Origin: RGIG4140 sp045614025
Lineage (GTDB): Bacteria; Pseudomonadota; Alphaproteobacteria; CAAHEQ01; UBA3637
Assembly: GCA_045614025.1 (NCBI GenBank)
Contig: JAZLCE010000021.1
Span: 1-64,000 of the forward strand
Length of the DNA: 64,000 nucleotides
Reading direction: 5' to 3'
The notes beneath the pieces were generated by a model. The model worked only from the letters and a program-made list of their open reading frames with translations. It searched no databases and was not told the origin of the DNA. Both the position numbers and the translations under genes were made by a program. Shown here piece after piece: positions 53,568 to 61,332 of this stretch (position 1 is the stretch's first letter; every line of letters begins with the position of its first letter).

Positions 53568-54249
53568 TTATTTTTCTTTCATCTATAAAAAACACATCAC
53601 CTGCCGTTATAAAACGACAATGCAAATCTTTTGTTTTGATTTGAACGGCACCCTCATCCGTTAAACCCATAAATTCTCCCTTTATTTCTTCATTCGGCAA
53701 GCGAATGACAATTTCTTTCCCAACCCCTTTTGAATAGGCTAACCATTTCTCTTTAATTTTTTGAAATCCTTCTGTTTCAAAAAGACGAATATTTTCATCT
53801 AAAGAATTTAAAATATTTTGCAAAAGTTCATCATTTTTGATTTTTCCAAACAAAGAAGTTGTTGGATATAAAACTTCTTCAATTGGGGCTTGTTTTGTAT
53901 TAATACCCACACCTGCAATAACTTTATCCCCAAGATTTTCAAGCAAAATACCTGATATTTTTTTACCCTCAAGTAACACATCATTTGGCCATTTAAGCAT
54001 AACATCAAACTCTTTTAAACATTCTGCCACACTTAATGATAAAACAAATGAGAGCAAAGGTGTTTGCATTCCATAATTTTTAAGAACAAGTGAAAAAAAC
54101 AAATTTCCTGTTAAAGAAATCCACTTACGCCCCATGCGACCACGTGCTTTTGTTTGTTCTTTTGCAACAACACAGGTGTTAAGCGGCAACGAAGCTGCCA
54201 CATCATTTGTGCTTTCAACTTTATCAAAAAAAATCAAATTCCATTTCAT
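53560..54249 (-). CDS. birA: biotin--protein ligase
   Basis: 229 residues: FFDKVESTNDVA, then ARGRMGRKWIS (biotinyl-AMP loop), LKWPNDVLL with the catalytic Lys, KISGILLE, and GVGINTKQ. It attaches biotin to the acetyl-CoA carboxylase carrier. It lacks the N-terminal DNA-binding domain, so it is enzyme only and not a repressor. The stop is TGA, overlapping the RNase J start. Confidence 0.94.
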   Translation of the reverse strand: MKWNLIFFDKVESTNDVAASLPLNTCVVAKEQTKARGRMGRKWISLTGNLFFSLVLKNYGMQTPLLSFVLSLSVAECLKEFDVMLKWPNDVLLEGKKISGILLENLGDKVIAGVGINTKQAPIEEVLYPTTSLFGKIKNDELLQNILNSLDENIRLFETEGFQKIKEKWLAYSKGVGKEIVIRLPNEEIKGEFMGLTDEGAVQIKTKDLHCRFITAGDVFFIDERKIND

Positions 54250-54366
54250 TTAAAAGGGGTTATATCATAAAATAAAAAAAAAATAAAGAAAAACATTGAT
54301 TTTATTTTTTTTTCGTTCAAAAATAGACCAAAATTAACAAAAATAAAGTAAAAATGAGTTAAAAAA

Positions 54367-54762
54367 ATGACAAAAGAAGAACTTTTAGAAAATTTTTCAT
54401 ATCTCAGTGATTGGGAAGAAAAATATGCTTATTTAATTGATCTTGGAAACACCCTTCCTCCATTTAGCGAACAAGATAAAACCGATAAAAATAAAGTTGA
54501 TGGTTGCATGTCTCAAGTTTGGTTCACTCATGAAAAAAAAGATGGATTAAACTACTTTAATGCAACAAGTGATGCCATTATAGTTAAGGGACTGGAAGCC
54601 ATCTTAATATCCCTTATCAACGAAAAAACAGATGAAGAAATTTTAAATTTAAACATCCTTCAAATTTTTGAAGAATTGGGTTTAAAAGATCATCTTTCCC
54701 CCACTAGAAGAAATGGCTTTTTTTCTATGGTTGATAGAATTTTTTCACTTATAAAAAAATAA
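54367..54762 (+). CDS. sufE: SufE family sulfur acceptor
   Basis: 131 residues, normal for SufE. KVDGCMSQVWF carries the acceptor Cys near residue 49, and the late LSPTRRNGFFSMVDRI is the family's typical end. SufE takes sulfur from cysteine desulfurase SufS for iron-sulfur cluster assembly. No suf operon is nearby; a single sufE is common in alphaproteobacteria. The ribosome site is weak. Confidence 0.93.
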   Translation: MTKEELLENFSYLSDWEEKYAYLIDLGNTLPPFSEQDKTDKNKVDGCMSQVWFTHEKKDGLNYFNATSDAIIVKGLEAILISLINEKTDEEILNLNILQIFEELGLKDHLSPTRRNGFFSMVDRIFSLIKK

Positions 54763-54781
54763 GAAAAAAGCACCCTTTCAC

Positions 54782-54810
54782 TTGACCATTCGAGCAAAAT
54801 ATGTTATCCT
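54782..54810 (+). promoter_or_regulatory. sigma70-type promoter of dnaX
   Basis: TTGACC (54782-54787), 17 bases and TATCCT (54805-54810) lie about 27 bases before the dnaX ATG, with AAGGA between. Confidence 0.62.
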
Positions 54811-54837
54811 CACCTAAAAGTTTGATAAGGAACAAAA

Positions 54838-56511
54838 ATGAAAAATTCGTCACATGTTTTAGCCAGAAAATACAGACCTCAAGTTTTTGATGATTTAGTT
54901 GGTCAAGAAGCACTTGTTCAAACCTTTAAAAATGCCATTGAGCACAATAGATTAGCCCATGCATATATGTTAACTGGAATTCGTGGTGTTGGAAAAACAA
55001 GTTCTGCGCGTATTATTGCCAAAGGATTAAACTGCATTGGCGAAGATGGCAATGGAAATATGACTGCAAACCCTTGTGGCAAATGCAAACATTGCATGGA
55101 AATCGCTTCAGATTCGCACATTGATGTTATTGAAATTGACGCAGCTAGCAACACAGGTGTGGATAACATCAGAGAAATCATTGAAAGCGCAAAATATAAT
55201 CCTGTTTCTGCTAGATTTAAAATTTATATCATTGACGAAGTTCATATGCTTTCAAAAGCAGCTTTTAACGCTCTTTTAAAAACCCTGGAAGAACCACCAG
55301 AACGCATCAAGTTTATTTTAGCAACCACTGAAATTAGAAAAGTTCCTATCACTATTTTATCTCGTTGTCAGCGTTTTGATTTAAAACGTTTAGATGAAGA
55401 GTTATTAACAAAACATCTTCAAAAAATTGCTCAAAATGAAAATATTGAAGCAGAAGAAGAAGCATTAAGATTAATTGCTAGAGCCGGAGATGGATCTTGC
55501 CGCGATTCCCTATCTCTTTTAGACCAGGCTATGACGCAATTTAACTACAAATTGCAAGCAAATGAAATCCGTCAAATGCTCGGCGTTACAGATCGAACCA
55601 TTTTATTTGATTTATATCAAGCCATTATGAAAGGGGATGTCAAATCAGCTCTTTCATACTTAGAAGAACAACACTCTTCTGGATCAGATCCATTAATGAC
55701 AGCGCAAGATTTACTTTCTTTAACACATTGGTTAACAAGAATCAAAATCGTTCCCGATCTAATCAATGACAAAACAATTCCCGAAGCTGAACGAACCAGA
55801 GGAAAAGAAATGGCAAACTCTTTGTCAATGGCTTCATTAACAAGTGCTTGGCAAATTTTATTAAAAGGATTAACAGAAATCAAAATCGCAGATAATCCAG
55901 CCATGGCCTTAGAAATGATTTTAATTCGTTTAGCATTTTTAAGCGAATTACCTTCTTTAAATAATTTAATTTCAGACATAAAAAAAAACACTATAGTAGC
56001 TAATCAAACAACACAACCTATAGTAAAAAACACCCCATCAGAACCAACGAGAGAACCTATTTCTATAAAAAACACACCTCAAAAAGAAACTGATGCAGAA
56101 ACAGAAACCATTGTTATTAAAACCTTAGAGGATATTTCAAATCTTGCAAAAAAACACAAAGAACGCCTTTTAGCATTTAATATCGAAAGTTATATCCGCC
56201 CTATTAGCATTGAACCGGGCAAATTAATTTGCTCTTTTACAAAAGATGCCCCAAGAGGATTCAGTGCTGAACTTGCCAAATTTTTAACTTTAAAAACAAA
56301 AACACAATGGGAAATTTTAATCAAACAGGATTCCTCTTCCCAAACATTGAAAGAAAACAAAGCTGAAAAAGATGGGCTTATTCTAGATGAACTTAAAAAA
56401 TTTGAACCACTTAAAAGTCTTTTAACTGTTTTCCCCAAAGCAACCATTGGTAGAGTAAAAGAGCCCCTTGATGCACAACAAGAGGACTCTGATTTAAATG
56501 ATCAAATTTAA
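54838..56511 (+). CDS. dnaX: DNA polymerase III subunits gamma and tau
   Basis: 557 residues. AAA+ clamp loader with Walker A TGIRGVGKTSSAR, a four-Cys zinc module (CIGEDGN..., CGKCKHC), DEVHMLSKAAFNALLKTLEEPP (Walker B and SRC region) and ATTEIRKVPITILSRCQRFD. Domain III ends near residue 370. A poly-Lys/Asn codon stretch with nine A in a row follows at residue 381. Slippage there would end the protein within a few codons, giving a gamma-like short form. The remaining part is a tau-specific region with an ending fit for polymerase binding. AAGGA precedes the ATG. Confidence 0.94.
   Translation: MKNSSHVLARKYRPQVFDDLVGQEALVQTFKNAIEHNRLAHAYMLTGIRGVGKTSSARIIAKGLNCIGEDGNGNMTANPCGKCKHCMEIASDSHIDVIEIDAASNTGVDNIREIIESAKYNPVSARFKIYIIDEVHMLSKAAFNALLKTLEEPPERIKFILATTEIRKVPITILSRCQRFDLKRLDEELLTKHLQKIAQNENIEAEEEALRLIARAGDGSCRDSLSLLDQAMTQFNYKLQANEIRQMLGVTDRTILFDLYQAIMKGDVKSALSYLEEQHSSGSDPLMTAQDLLSLTHWLTRIKIVPDLINDKTIPEAERTRGKEMANSLSMASLTSAWQILLKGLTEIKIADNPAMALEMILIRLAFLSELPSLNNLISDIKKNTIVANQTTQPIVKNTPSEPTREPISIKNTPQKETDAETETIVIKTLEDISNLAKKHKERLLAFNIESYIRPISIEPGKLICSFTKDAPRGFSAELAKFLTLKTKTQWEILIKQDSSSQTLKENKAEKDGLILDELKKFEPLKSLLTVFPKATIGRVKEPLDAQQEDSDLNDQI
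55980..55988 (+). other. A9 tract in dnaX, candidate slippage site
   Basis: Nine A residues in a row cover codons 381-384 (ATA AAA AAA AAC), just after the clamp-loader domains. One extra A gives a TAA stop after about seven more codons. One missing A gives a TAG stop after about four. Both shifted frames therefore make a product of some 385-390 residues, the size expected for gamma. Thermus thermophilus dnaX uses a similar A9 tract. Confidence 0.5.
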
Positions 56512-56545
56512 AAGTTTTATATTTTTAGATTAAAACTTATTTTTT
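56512..56545. terminator. weak AT-rich hairpin between dnaX and the lipoprotein gene
   Basis: AAGTTTTA and TAAAACTT flank an 11-base loop, followed by TTTTTT. The stem is only eight pairs with two G-C, so activity is doubtful. It overlaps the stop of the convergent lipoprotein gene. Confidence 0.3.
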
Positions 56546-56908
56546 AAAATAAGGGGCCATTTTGGTAAACTCTTCGGCAAGCTCATCTGCCCATCCCATA
56601 AAATGATTATCTTTTACAATAAATAACGGGGTAGCAATTTGCGTTCCCAAATTATATTGTTTTACTGCTTTTAAGAGTTTTTGATGTCCCTCTTCTTTTG
56701 AAACATCAATCATCTCAACACGAACAGATGAAAGATTATTATTGAAAAAATCGATAGCATGATGACAATGTGAGCACCCTGGTTGCCAAAATAAATAGAT
56801 TGTATCGTCACGAAACTCTTTTTTTTGACAAGCAGATACACCTAACAAACAAAAAACAACCGCAATTAAACAAACAACTTTTTTTAACATCCCAAGTCCT
56901 TTTAACAT
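56537..56908 (-). CDS. thioredoxin-fold lipoprotein with CxxC
   Basis: 123 residues. A hydrophobic leader ends in a lipobox, LLGVSAC (Cys about residue 27), so it is a lipoprotein. A small glutaredoxin/thioredoxin-like domain follows, with FWQPGCSHCHHAI (CxxC) and ATPLFIV, where the Pro matches the family's cis-Pro. It is probably a periplasmic thiol-disulfide protein. The first ATG is preceded by a perfect AAGGAG and is preferred over an internal ATG seven codons in. A DsbA-like protein is encoded two kilobases away. Confidence 0.75.
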   Translation of the reverse strand: MLKGLGMLKKVVCLIAVVFCLLGVSACQKKEFRDDTIYLFWQPGCSHCHHAIDFFNNNLSSVRVEMIDVSKEEGHQKLLKAVKQYNLGTQIATPLFIVKDNHFMGWADELAEEFTKMAPYFKK

Positions 56909-57006
56909 AACTTACTCCTTTTTGTTGCAATTTTTTTCTTTTACTAACATAAATATTAAAAATTGACAACTTTTTTATTAAAAAACAACATTAAATTCTT
57001 TTTTGT

Positions 57007-57035
57007 TTGACCTTTTTCAAAAAAAACAGTATGAT
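57007..57035 (+). promoter_or_regulatory. sigma70-type promoter of obgE
   Basis: TTGACC (57007-57012), 17 bases and TATGAT (57030-57035) lie about 28 bases before the obgE ATG. Confidence 0.62.
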
Positions 57036-57062
57036 AATCAAAATATTAAAAAGGATAATAAA

Positions 57063-58067
57063 ATGAAGTTTTTAGACGAAGCAAAAATTTACATAAAAGC
57101 AGGTGACGGTGGTAATGGCGCTTGCTCATTCAGACATGAAAAATTTATTGAATTTGGTGGCCCAGATGGGGGTAACGGTGGCAATGGTGGAGATATTGTT
57201 TTCAAAGCGGTTGAAAATTTAAACACACTGATTGACTTCCGCTATCAACAACACTTTAAAGCCATGCGTGGAAAAAATGGTGCGGGCAGAAATTGCACTG
57301 GTGCTTCAGGAGATGATTTAATCATCAAAGTTCCTGTTGGAACGCAAATTATGGATGAAACTGGCTCTATTGTGTTAGCTGATATGTTAAATGATGGAGA
57401 TACTTTTGTTGCTGCAAAAGGCGGAAAAGGAGGCAGAGGAAACGATTCATATAAATCCTCAACAAATCAAGCTCCAGAACAAGCAGACCCAGGCACTCCT
57501 GGTGAAGAGATGTGGGTTTGGTTAAAATTAAAAATCATTGCAGATGCAGGATTAATTGGGCTTCCAAATGCTGGAAAATCAACATTTCTTTCTGTGATTA
57601 GCAGAGCAAAACCCAAAATTGCGGATTATCCATTCACAACTATTCACCCAAATTTAGGTATGGCAATGGTTGATGATAATGGTATTTTAGTTGCAGATAT
57701 TCCTGGTTTAATTGAAGGCGCTTCTGAAGGCATTGGTCTTGGAACAAAATTTTTAAAACACGTTGAAAGATGTAAAGTTCTTATTCATTTAATTGACGCC
57801 ACTCAAGAAGATGTTGTTGCACCATACAAAACCATTCGAGCTGAGCTTAAAAAATATAGTCCTCTGCTTGCAAAGAAGCCTGAAATCATAGCGCTTAACA
57901 AGTCAGATGCTCTTTTAGAAGAAGAAATCCAAGAAAAAGTTGCCTTACTGAAAAAAGCAACAAAGAAAAAAGTTCACACTATTTCTGGTGTTGCCAGAAT
58001 TGGGTTAACCGATATTTTACGATTAGCATATAAAGAAATTTTAAAAGCAAAAGAAGGAGAAGAGTAA
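57063..58067 (+). CDS. obgE: GTPase ObgE/CgtA
   Basis: 334 residues. Glycine-rich Obg domain (FIEFGGPDGGNGGNGGDI in part, then AAKGGKGGRGN), then G domain: GLPNAGKSTFL (G1), DIPGLIEGASEG (G3), NKSD (G4). It acts in late large-subunit assembly and stress control. The frame is open 20 codons upstream, across the promoter, but AAGGA before MKFLDE fixes the start. It overlaps rsfS by one base. Confidence 0.97.
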   Translation: MKFLDEAKIYIKAGDGGNGACSFRHEKFIEFGGPDGGNGGNGGDIVFKAVENLNTLIDFRYQQHFKAMRGKNGAGRNCTGASGDDLIIKVPVGTQIMDETGSIVLADMLNDGDTFVAAKGGKGGRGNDSYKSSTNQAPEQADPGTPGEEMWVWLKLKIIADAGLIGLPNAGKSTFLSVISRAKPKIADYPFTTIHPNLGMAMVDDNGILVADIPGLIEGASEGIGLGTKFLKHVERCKVLIHLIDATQEDVVAPYKTIRAELKKYSPLLAKKPEIIALNKSDALLEEEIQEKVALLKKATKKKVHTISGVARIGLTDILRLAYKEILKAKEGEE

Positions 58068-58591
58068 TGCCTCAGGCAAAGAAAAAAACATCCATTAGCT
58101 CAACACAAGCAGCTGCTAAAAAACAAGCTCAAAAAAATGAAGAACGCTTAACAACAAGTGAAATTAAAAAAACACCAGCAAAAAGAAAAGCTTGTTCAAA
58201 AAAGAAAACAACAAAAGCAAAAAAAGCCGTATTACCAACAGCTCCTGGGGCTCTTTCAAAAGAGCAAGTTAAAGAATTAATTGCCTTTGTTGAACAAAAA
58301 TTAGATGATGGAAAAGCAGAAAACATTGTTACCATTGATTTAAAAGGAAAAAGTTCTTTTACAGATTTTATTATCATTGCAAATGGAACTTCTGGCCGTC
58401 ATTTAAACGGTTTAGCCAATAATTTAATTCAAGACATTAAAAAAGCTGGTTATAGAGCCCGTATTTCTGGGGATAATTCAGATACTGGATGGATTGTTAT
58501 CGATTTAATTGATGTTATGATTCACTTGTTTACTGGTGAAATGCGCGATTTCTATGATTTAGAAGGCATGTGGAAAGATCAGTTAAAATAA
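58067..58591 (+). CDS. rsfS: ribosomal silencing factor RsfS with long basic extension
   Basis: 174 residues. The last 110 are a standard RsfS (YbeB) domain with IVTIDLKGKSSFTDF, IANGTSGRHLNGL, and WIVIDLIDVMIHLFTGEMRDFYDLE. RsfS binds L14 and blocks subunit joining in starvation. The first 60 or so are a Lys/Ala/Thr-rich tail of low complexity, not usual in the family. ATG overlaps the obgE stop (TAATG), so the tail is surely translated unless an internal start is used. Confidence 0.9.
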   Translation: MPQAKKKTSISSTQAAAKKQAQKNEERLTTSEIKKTPAKRKACSKKKTTKAKKAVLPTAPGALSKEQVKELIAFVEQKLDDGKAENIVTIDLKGKSSFTDFIIIANGTSGRHLNGLANNLIQDIKKAGYRARISGDNSDTGWIVIDLIDVMIHLFTGEMRDFYDLEGMWKDQLK

Positions 58592-58607
58592 AAAACAGGG
58601 GGTTTTA

Positions 58608-59264
58608 ATGATAAAAAAAATCGGCTTTTTTTTATGTTTAACCATATTTGTTTTTTGTATAGGAGCAAAACAAGTATCGGCAACACAACCCCTTCCTAAA
58701 GAATTTGAAGAAATTTATGAGGAAATTTTAAAAGATCCATCTTATGCTTCAATGGGCAATCCTAAAGGGAAATATGTTATCATTGATTTTTTTGACTATC
58801 GTTGTGATTTTTGCAAACAACTTCATATAGATCTTTACAAACTTGTTCATTCGAAACAAGGCAAAAATATCCGTTGGATTTCCATTGAAGCCCCTGTTTT
58901 TGGTTATAAGTATAACTATATTTCCGATATTATTTTAGCAACCAGAAAACATGGGGTATATAATGAAATGTTTGAAAGAGTTGCACAAAAAGGAAACGTA
59001 TATCAAAATGAGGCATACAACATCTTTAAAGAATTAGGTGGAAATGAAGCTCAACTCAAAGAAGATGTTAAAAACTCTGAATTTAGGCCTATATATAAAA
59101 AGCATTTTAACATATATCGTTTGTTTAATACAACCGCCGTACCTGTTATCATTATCAATAAAAAATATCAAATTGGTGGATTAAAAGAGGGCCAATTAGA
59201 TGAGATTATCAAAGAAGCTAAACCCATGCACTTTTGGGAAACACTTTTTCTTAGATTTTTTTAG
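58608..59264 (+). CDS. DsbA-family exported thiol-disulfide protein
   Basis: 218 residues. Signal peptide (hydrophobic to about residue 20, cleavage near VSA). Thioredoxin fold with FFDYRCDFCKQLH (CxxC near residues 64-67) and TTAVPVIIIN with the cis-Pro, as in DsbA/DsbG-like proteins (Com1 type). It acts in the periplasm. GGGGG lies before the ATG, and it follows rsfS closely. The last 14 bases overlap the end of cca on the other strand. Confidence 0.85.
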   Translation: MIKKIGFFLCLTIFVFCIGAKQVSATQPLPKEFEEIYEEILKDPSYASMGNPKGKYVIIDFFDYRCDFCKQLHIDLYKLVHSKQGKNIRWISIEAPVFGYKYNYISDIILATRKHGVYNEMFERVAQKGNVYQNEAYNIFKELGGNEAQLKEDVKNSEFRPIYKKHFNIYRLFNTTAVPVIIINKKYQIGGLKEGQLDEIIKEAKPMHFWETLFLRFF

Positions 59265-60483
59265 TTTCTAATATATTTAAGATATATGTATCAGCTTTTG
59301 CTTTAAAGCTATTATCTTTTCGAGCCTTATCAAAATCAGGCATTCGAATTAAATTAATTTTCTTTACTTCATCAAAAAGACGTAAACTTCTAATCTCAGC
59401 ATCTCCTAAATTATCAAATTCTTCTTTATCAAGCAATTTTCCACGGCCATATATATCTGCTTTACAAACTAAAAAAAGATTTTCTAAACTTTCTTTTCGT
59501 TTAAAACCACGACTCACTTTTGAAACAAAGCAATACAAATCTATTAACGGCATTGTTGCTGCTTTTCGAGCCACCATATGATATTCGCAGCCCAATAATG
59601 CCATCATTTCATATTTTTTAGGCACTTTTAACCGTGAACAAATATCTTTAATTAAAGAAACGCCGTTTGTATCATGACCATAATGACTTGGCAAAATAAT
59701 TTGAGGCGTTAAAATTTTTCCGACATCATGCATCAAAACTGCAAATTTAACAATAGATTTATATGTTTTTGCTTCCTTTAATGCCAATAAAACATGTTCC
59801 CCCGTGTTTTTTTCTGGATGAAACTCTTCTTTTTCAGGAATACTAAACAGCTGATCAATTTCAGGTAAAACTTCTTTTAACGCACCACATTCTTTCATTT
59901 TTAAAACAAACACATCAAAACTATCTGTGTTTAAAGCTTTTTCAATTTCGTTAAAAATTCTCTCTTTACTTAAATATGAAAGAGATCCGGCTTGAACCAT
60001 TTGTTTTGCCAATTCCATGGTCTCAGCATCAATTTCAAAATGAAGTTGCGCAGCAAATCGACACATTCTTAAAACTCGTAATGGATCTTCTTTAAAATGA
60101 TCGGCATGAATATGACGAATGCGTTTTTCTTCAATATCCTTTTTACCACCTACATAATCAATAATTTCGCCAGTTTCTTCATCAAATGCCAGTGCATTCA
60201 TGGTAAAATCTCTGCGCAAAACATCTTCTTCTAAAGTAACTGTCTTATCAAAGATAAATTCAAAATCTGTATGCTTGTTCCCCGTTTTAATTTCTTTTCG
60301 CGCCAAAGCATATTCAGCTTTTGTTTTAGGATGCAAAAAAACAGGGAAGTTCTTCCCAACTGACAAAAAACCTTTATCAATTAAATCTTGCGGTGTTCCA
60401 CCAACAACAACATAATCAAAATCTGAGGCTTCTTTTTCTAACAACCGATCTCTAACAACACCGCCAATCTGATATATCTTCAT
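59251..60483 (-). CDS. cca: tRNA nucleotidyltransferase (CCA-adding) with HD domain
   Basis: 410 residues: YQIGGVVRDRLL and SDFDYVVVGG (nucleotidyl transfer Asp pair), RRDFTMNALAFD, RVLRMCRFAAQLHF, then an HD phosphohydrolase domain with LMHDVGKILTP. It repairs or adds tRNA CCA ends. It matches the E. coli type with the HD domain. Both tRNAs in this window have CCA in the genome, so its role here may be mainly repair. Confidence 0.92.
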   Translation of the reverse strand: MKIYQIGGVVRDRLLEKEASDFDYVVVGGTPQDLIDKGFLSVGKNFPVFLHPKTKAEYALARKEIKTGNKHTDFEFIFDKTVTLEEDVLRRDFTMNALAFDEETGEIIDYVGGKKDIEEKRIRHIHADHFKEDPLRVLRMCRFAAQLHFEIDAETMELAKQMVQAGSLSYLSKERIFNEIEKALNTDSFDVFVLKMKECGALKEVLPEIDQLFSIPEKEEFHPEKNTGEHVLLALKEAKTYKSIVKFAVLMHDVGKILTPQIILPSHYGHDTNGVSLIKDICSRLKVPKKYEMMALLGCEYHMVARKAATMPLIDLYCFVSKVSRGFKRKESLENLFLVCKADIYGRGKLLDKEEFDNLGDAEIRSLRLFDEVKKINLIRMPDFDKARKDNSFKAKADTYILNILETKKI

Positions 60484-60571
60484 CTTAACTTAAATCCCAT
60501 TAAAAACATTTTTAAAGCTTTTAACAGTATTTCTTCAAAATTTCAACACTTCAGACTATTTTTTTTTAGAT

Positions 60572-61225
60572 TTATTCAGATTCTTTTAAAAATTTCTCAA
60601 CATAGGGCATAATATTTTGAACAATTAATCCAATTCCTTGAATATTTGGATGCACTTTATCTGATAATGTGTATTTTGAAATTGGCAATCCATTTTCAAG
60701 TTGAACAAGCCCTTTCATAAAAAAAGGATATAAAATTAAATTATATTTTAAAGCTAAATTTTCATACATTTTATCAAAATTTTTTTGATATATAATCCCT
60801 GCATATGGCGGAGCCTTCATTCCCGCCAACAAAACAAAAATCCCTCGTTGTTGACATATTTCAATAATTCTAGATAAATTTTTCTCAATAAATAAAACTG
60901 AATTTCCTTGAAAAACATCATTAATCCCTAATTCTAACAAAACTCCGTTTGGTTTCACCTTATTTAACACGCTATTTAAACGCAATAAAGCACCAGAAGT
61001 TGTTTCTCCAGATTTACTTTGGTTCATAACAATTACATTCGTATATCCTTTTTTATGCAATTCAATTTGCAATAAAGAGGCAAATGATTTTTTTTCACCG
61101 ACCCCATATCCTGCACTTAAACTATCCCCGAAAACAAGAAGTCGATAAGGATCAGCAGCAAATAAAACTCTTGAATATGCACATAAACATAAAAACAGAA
61201 CAACAAATAATAATTTTTTCATCAT
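60572..61225 (-). CDS. tesA: TesA-like GDSL esterase/lysophospholipase
   Basis: 217 residues with a signal peptide (MMKKLLFVVLFLCLCAYSRV; cleavage after LFA). SGNH hydrolase with VFGDSLSAGYGV (Ser), GINDVFQGN (Asn) and KVHPNIQGIG (Asp/His pair with Asp a little earlier in LSD). TesA relatives cleave acyl-CoA, lysophospholipid and aryl esters in the periplasm. AGGAGG lies before the two adjacent ATG codons. Confidence 0.85.
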   Translation of the reverse strand: MMKKLLFVVLFLCLCAYSRVLFAADPYRLLVFGDSLSAGYGVGEKKSFASLLQIELHKKGYTNVIVMNQSKSGETTSGALLRLNSVLNKVKPNGVLLELGINDVFQGNSVLFIEKNLSRIIEICQQRGIFVLLAGMKAPPYAGIIYQKNFDKMYENLALKYNLILYPFFMKGLVQLENGLPISKYTLSDKVHPNIQGIGLIVQNIMPYVEKFLKESE

Positions 61226-61292
61226 TAAACCTCCTTATTTTATTATAGGTCAAAAAAATCTTATTTCTACCATTCATCTTAAATTAAAGTAT

Positions 61293-61326
61293 AAAAAAAA
61301 GAGCTTTAAAAAAAGCTCTTTTTTTT
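61293..61326 (-). terminator. terminator of the metallophosphoesterase gene
   Basis: AAAAAAAAGAGCTTT, AAAA loop, AAAGCTCTTTTTTTT: a perfect stem right after the stop of the minus-strand gene. Confidence 0.85.
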
Positions 61327-61332
61327 GTTTTA

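Noticed and set aside
57003..57062. Upstream TTG start of obgE
   Set aside because: It overlaps the promoter boxes, and the ATG at 57063 has AAGGA and the family's usual N-terminus.
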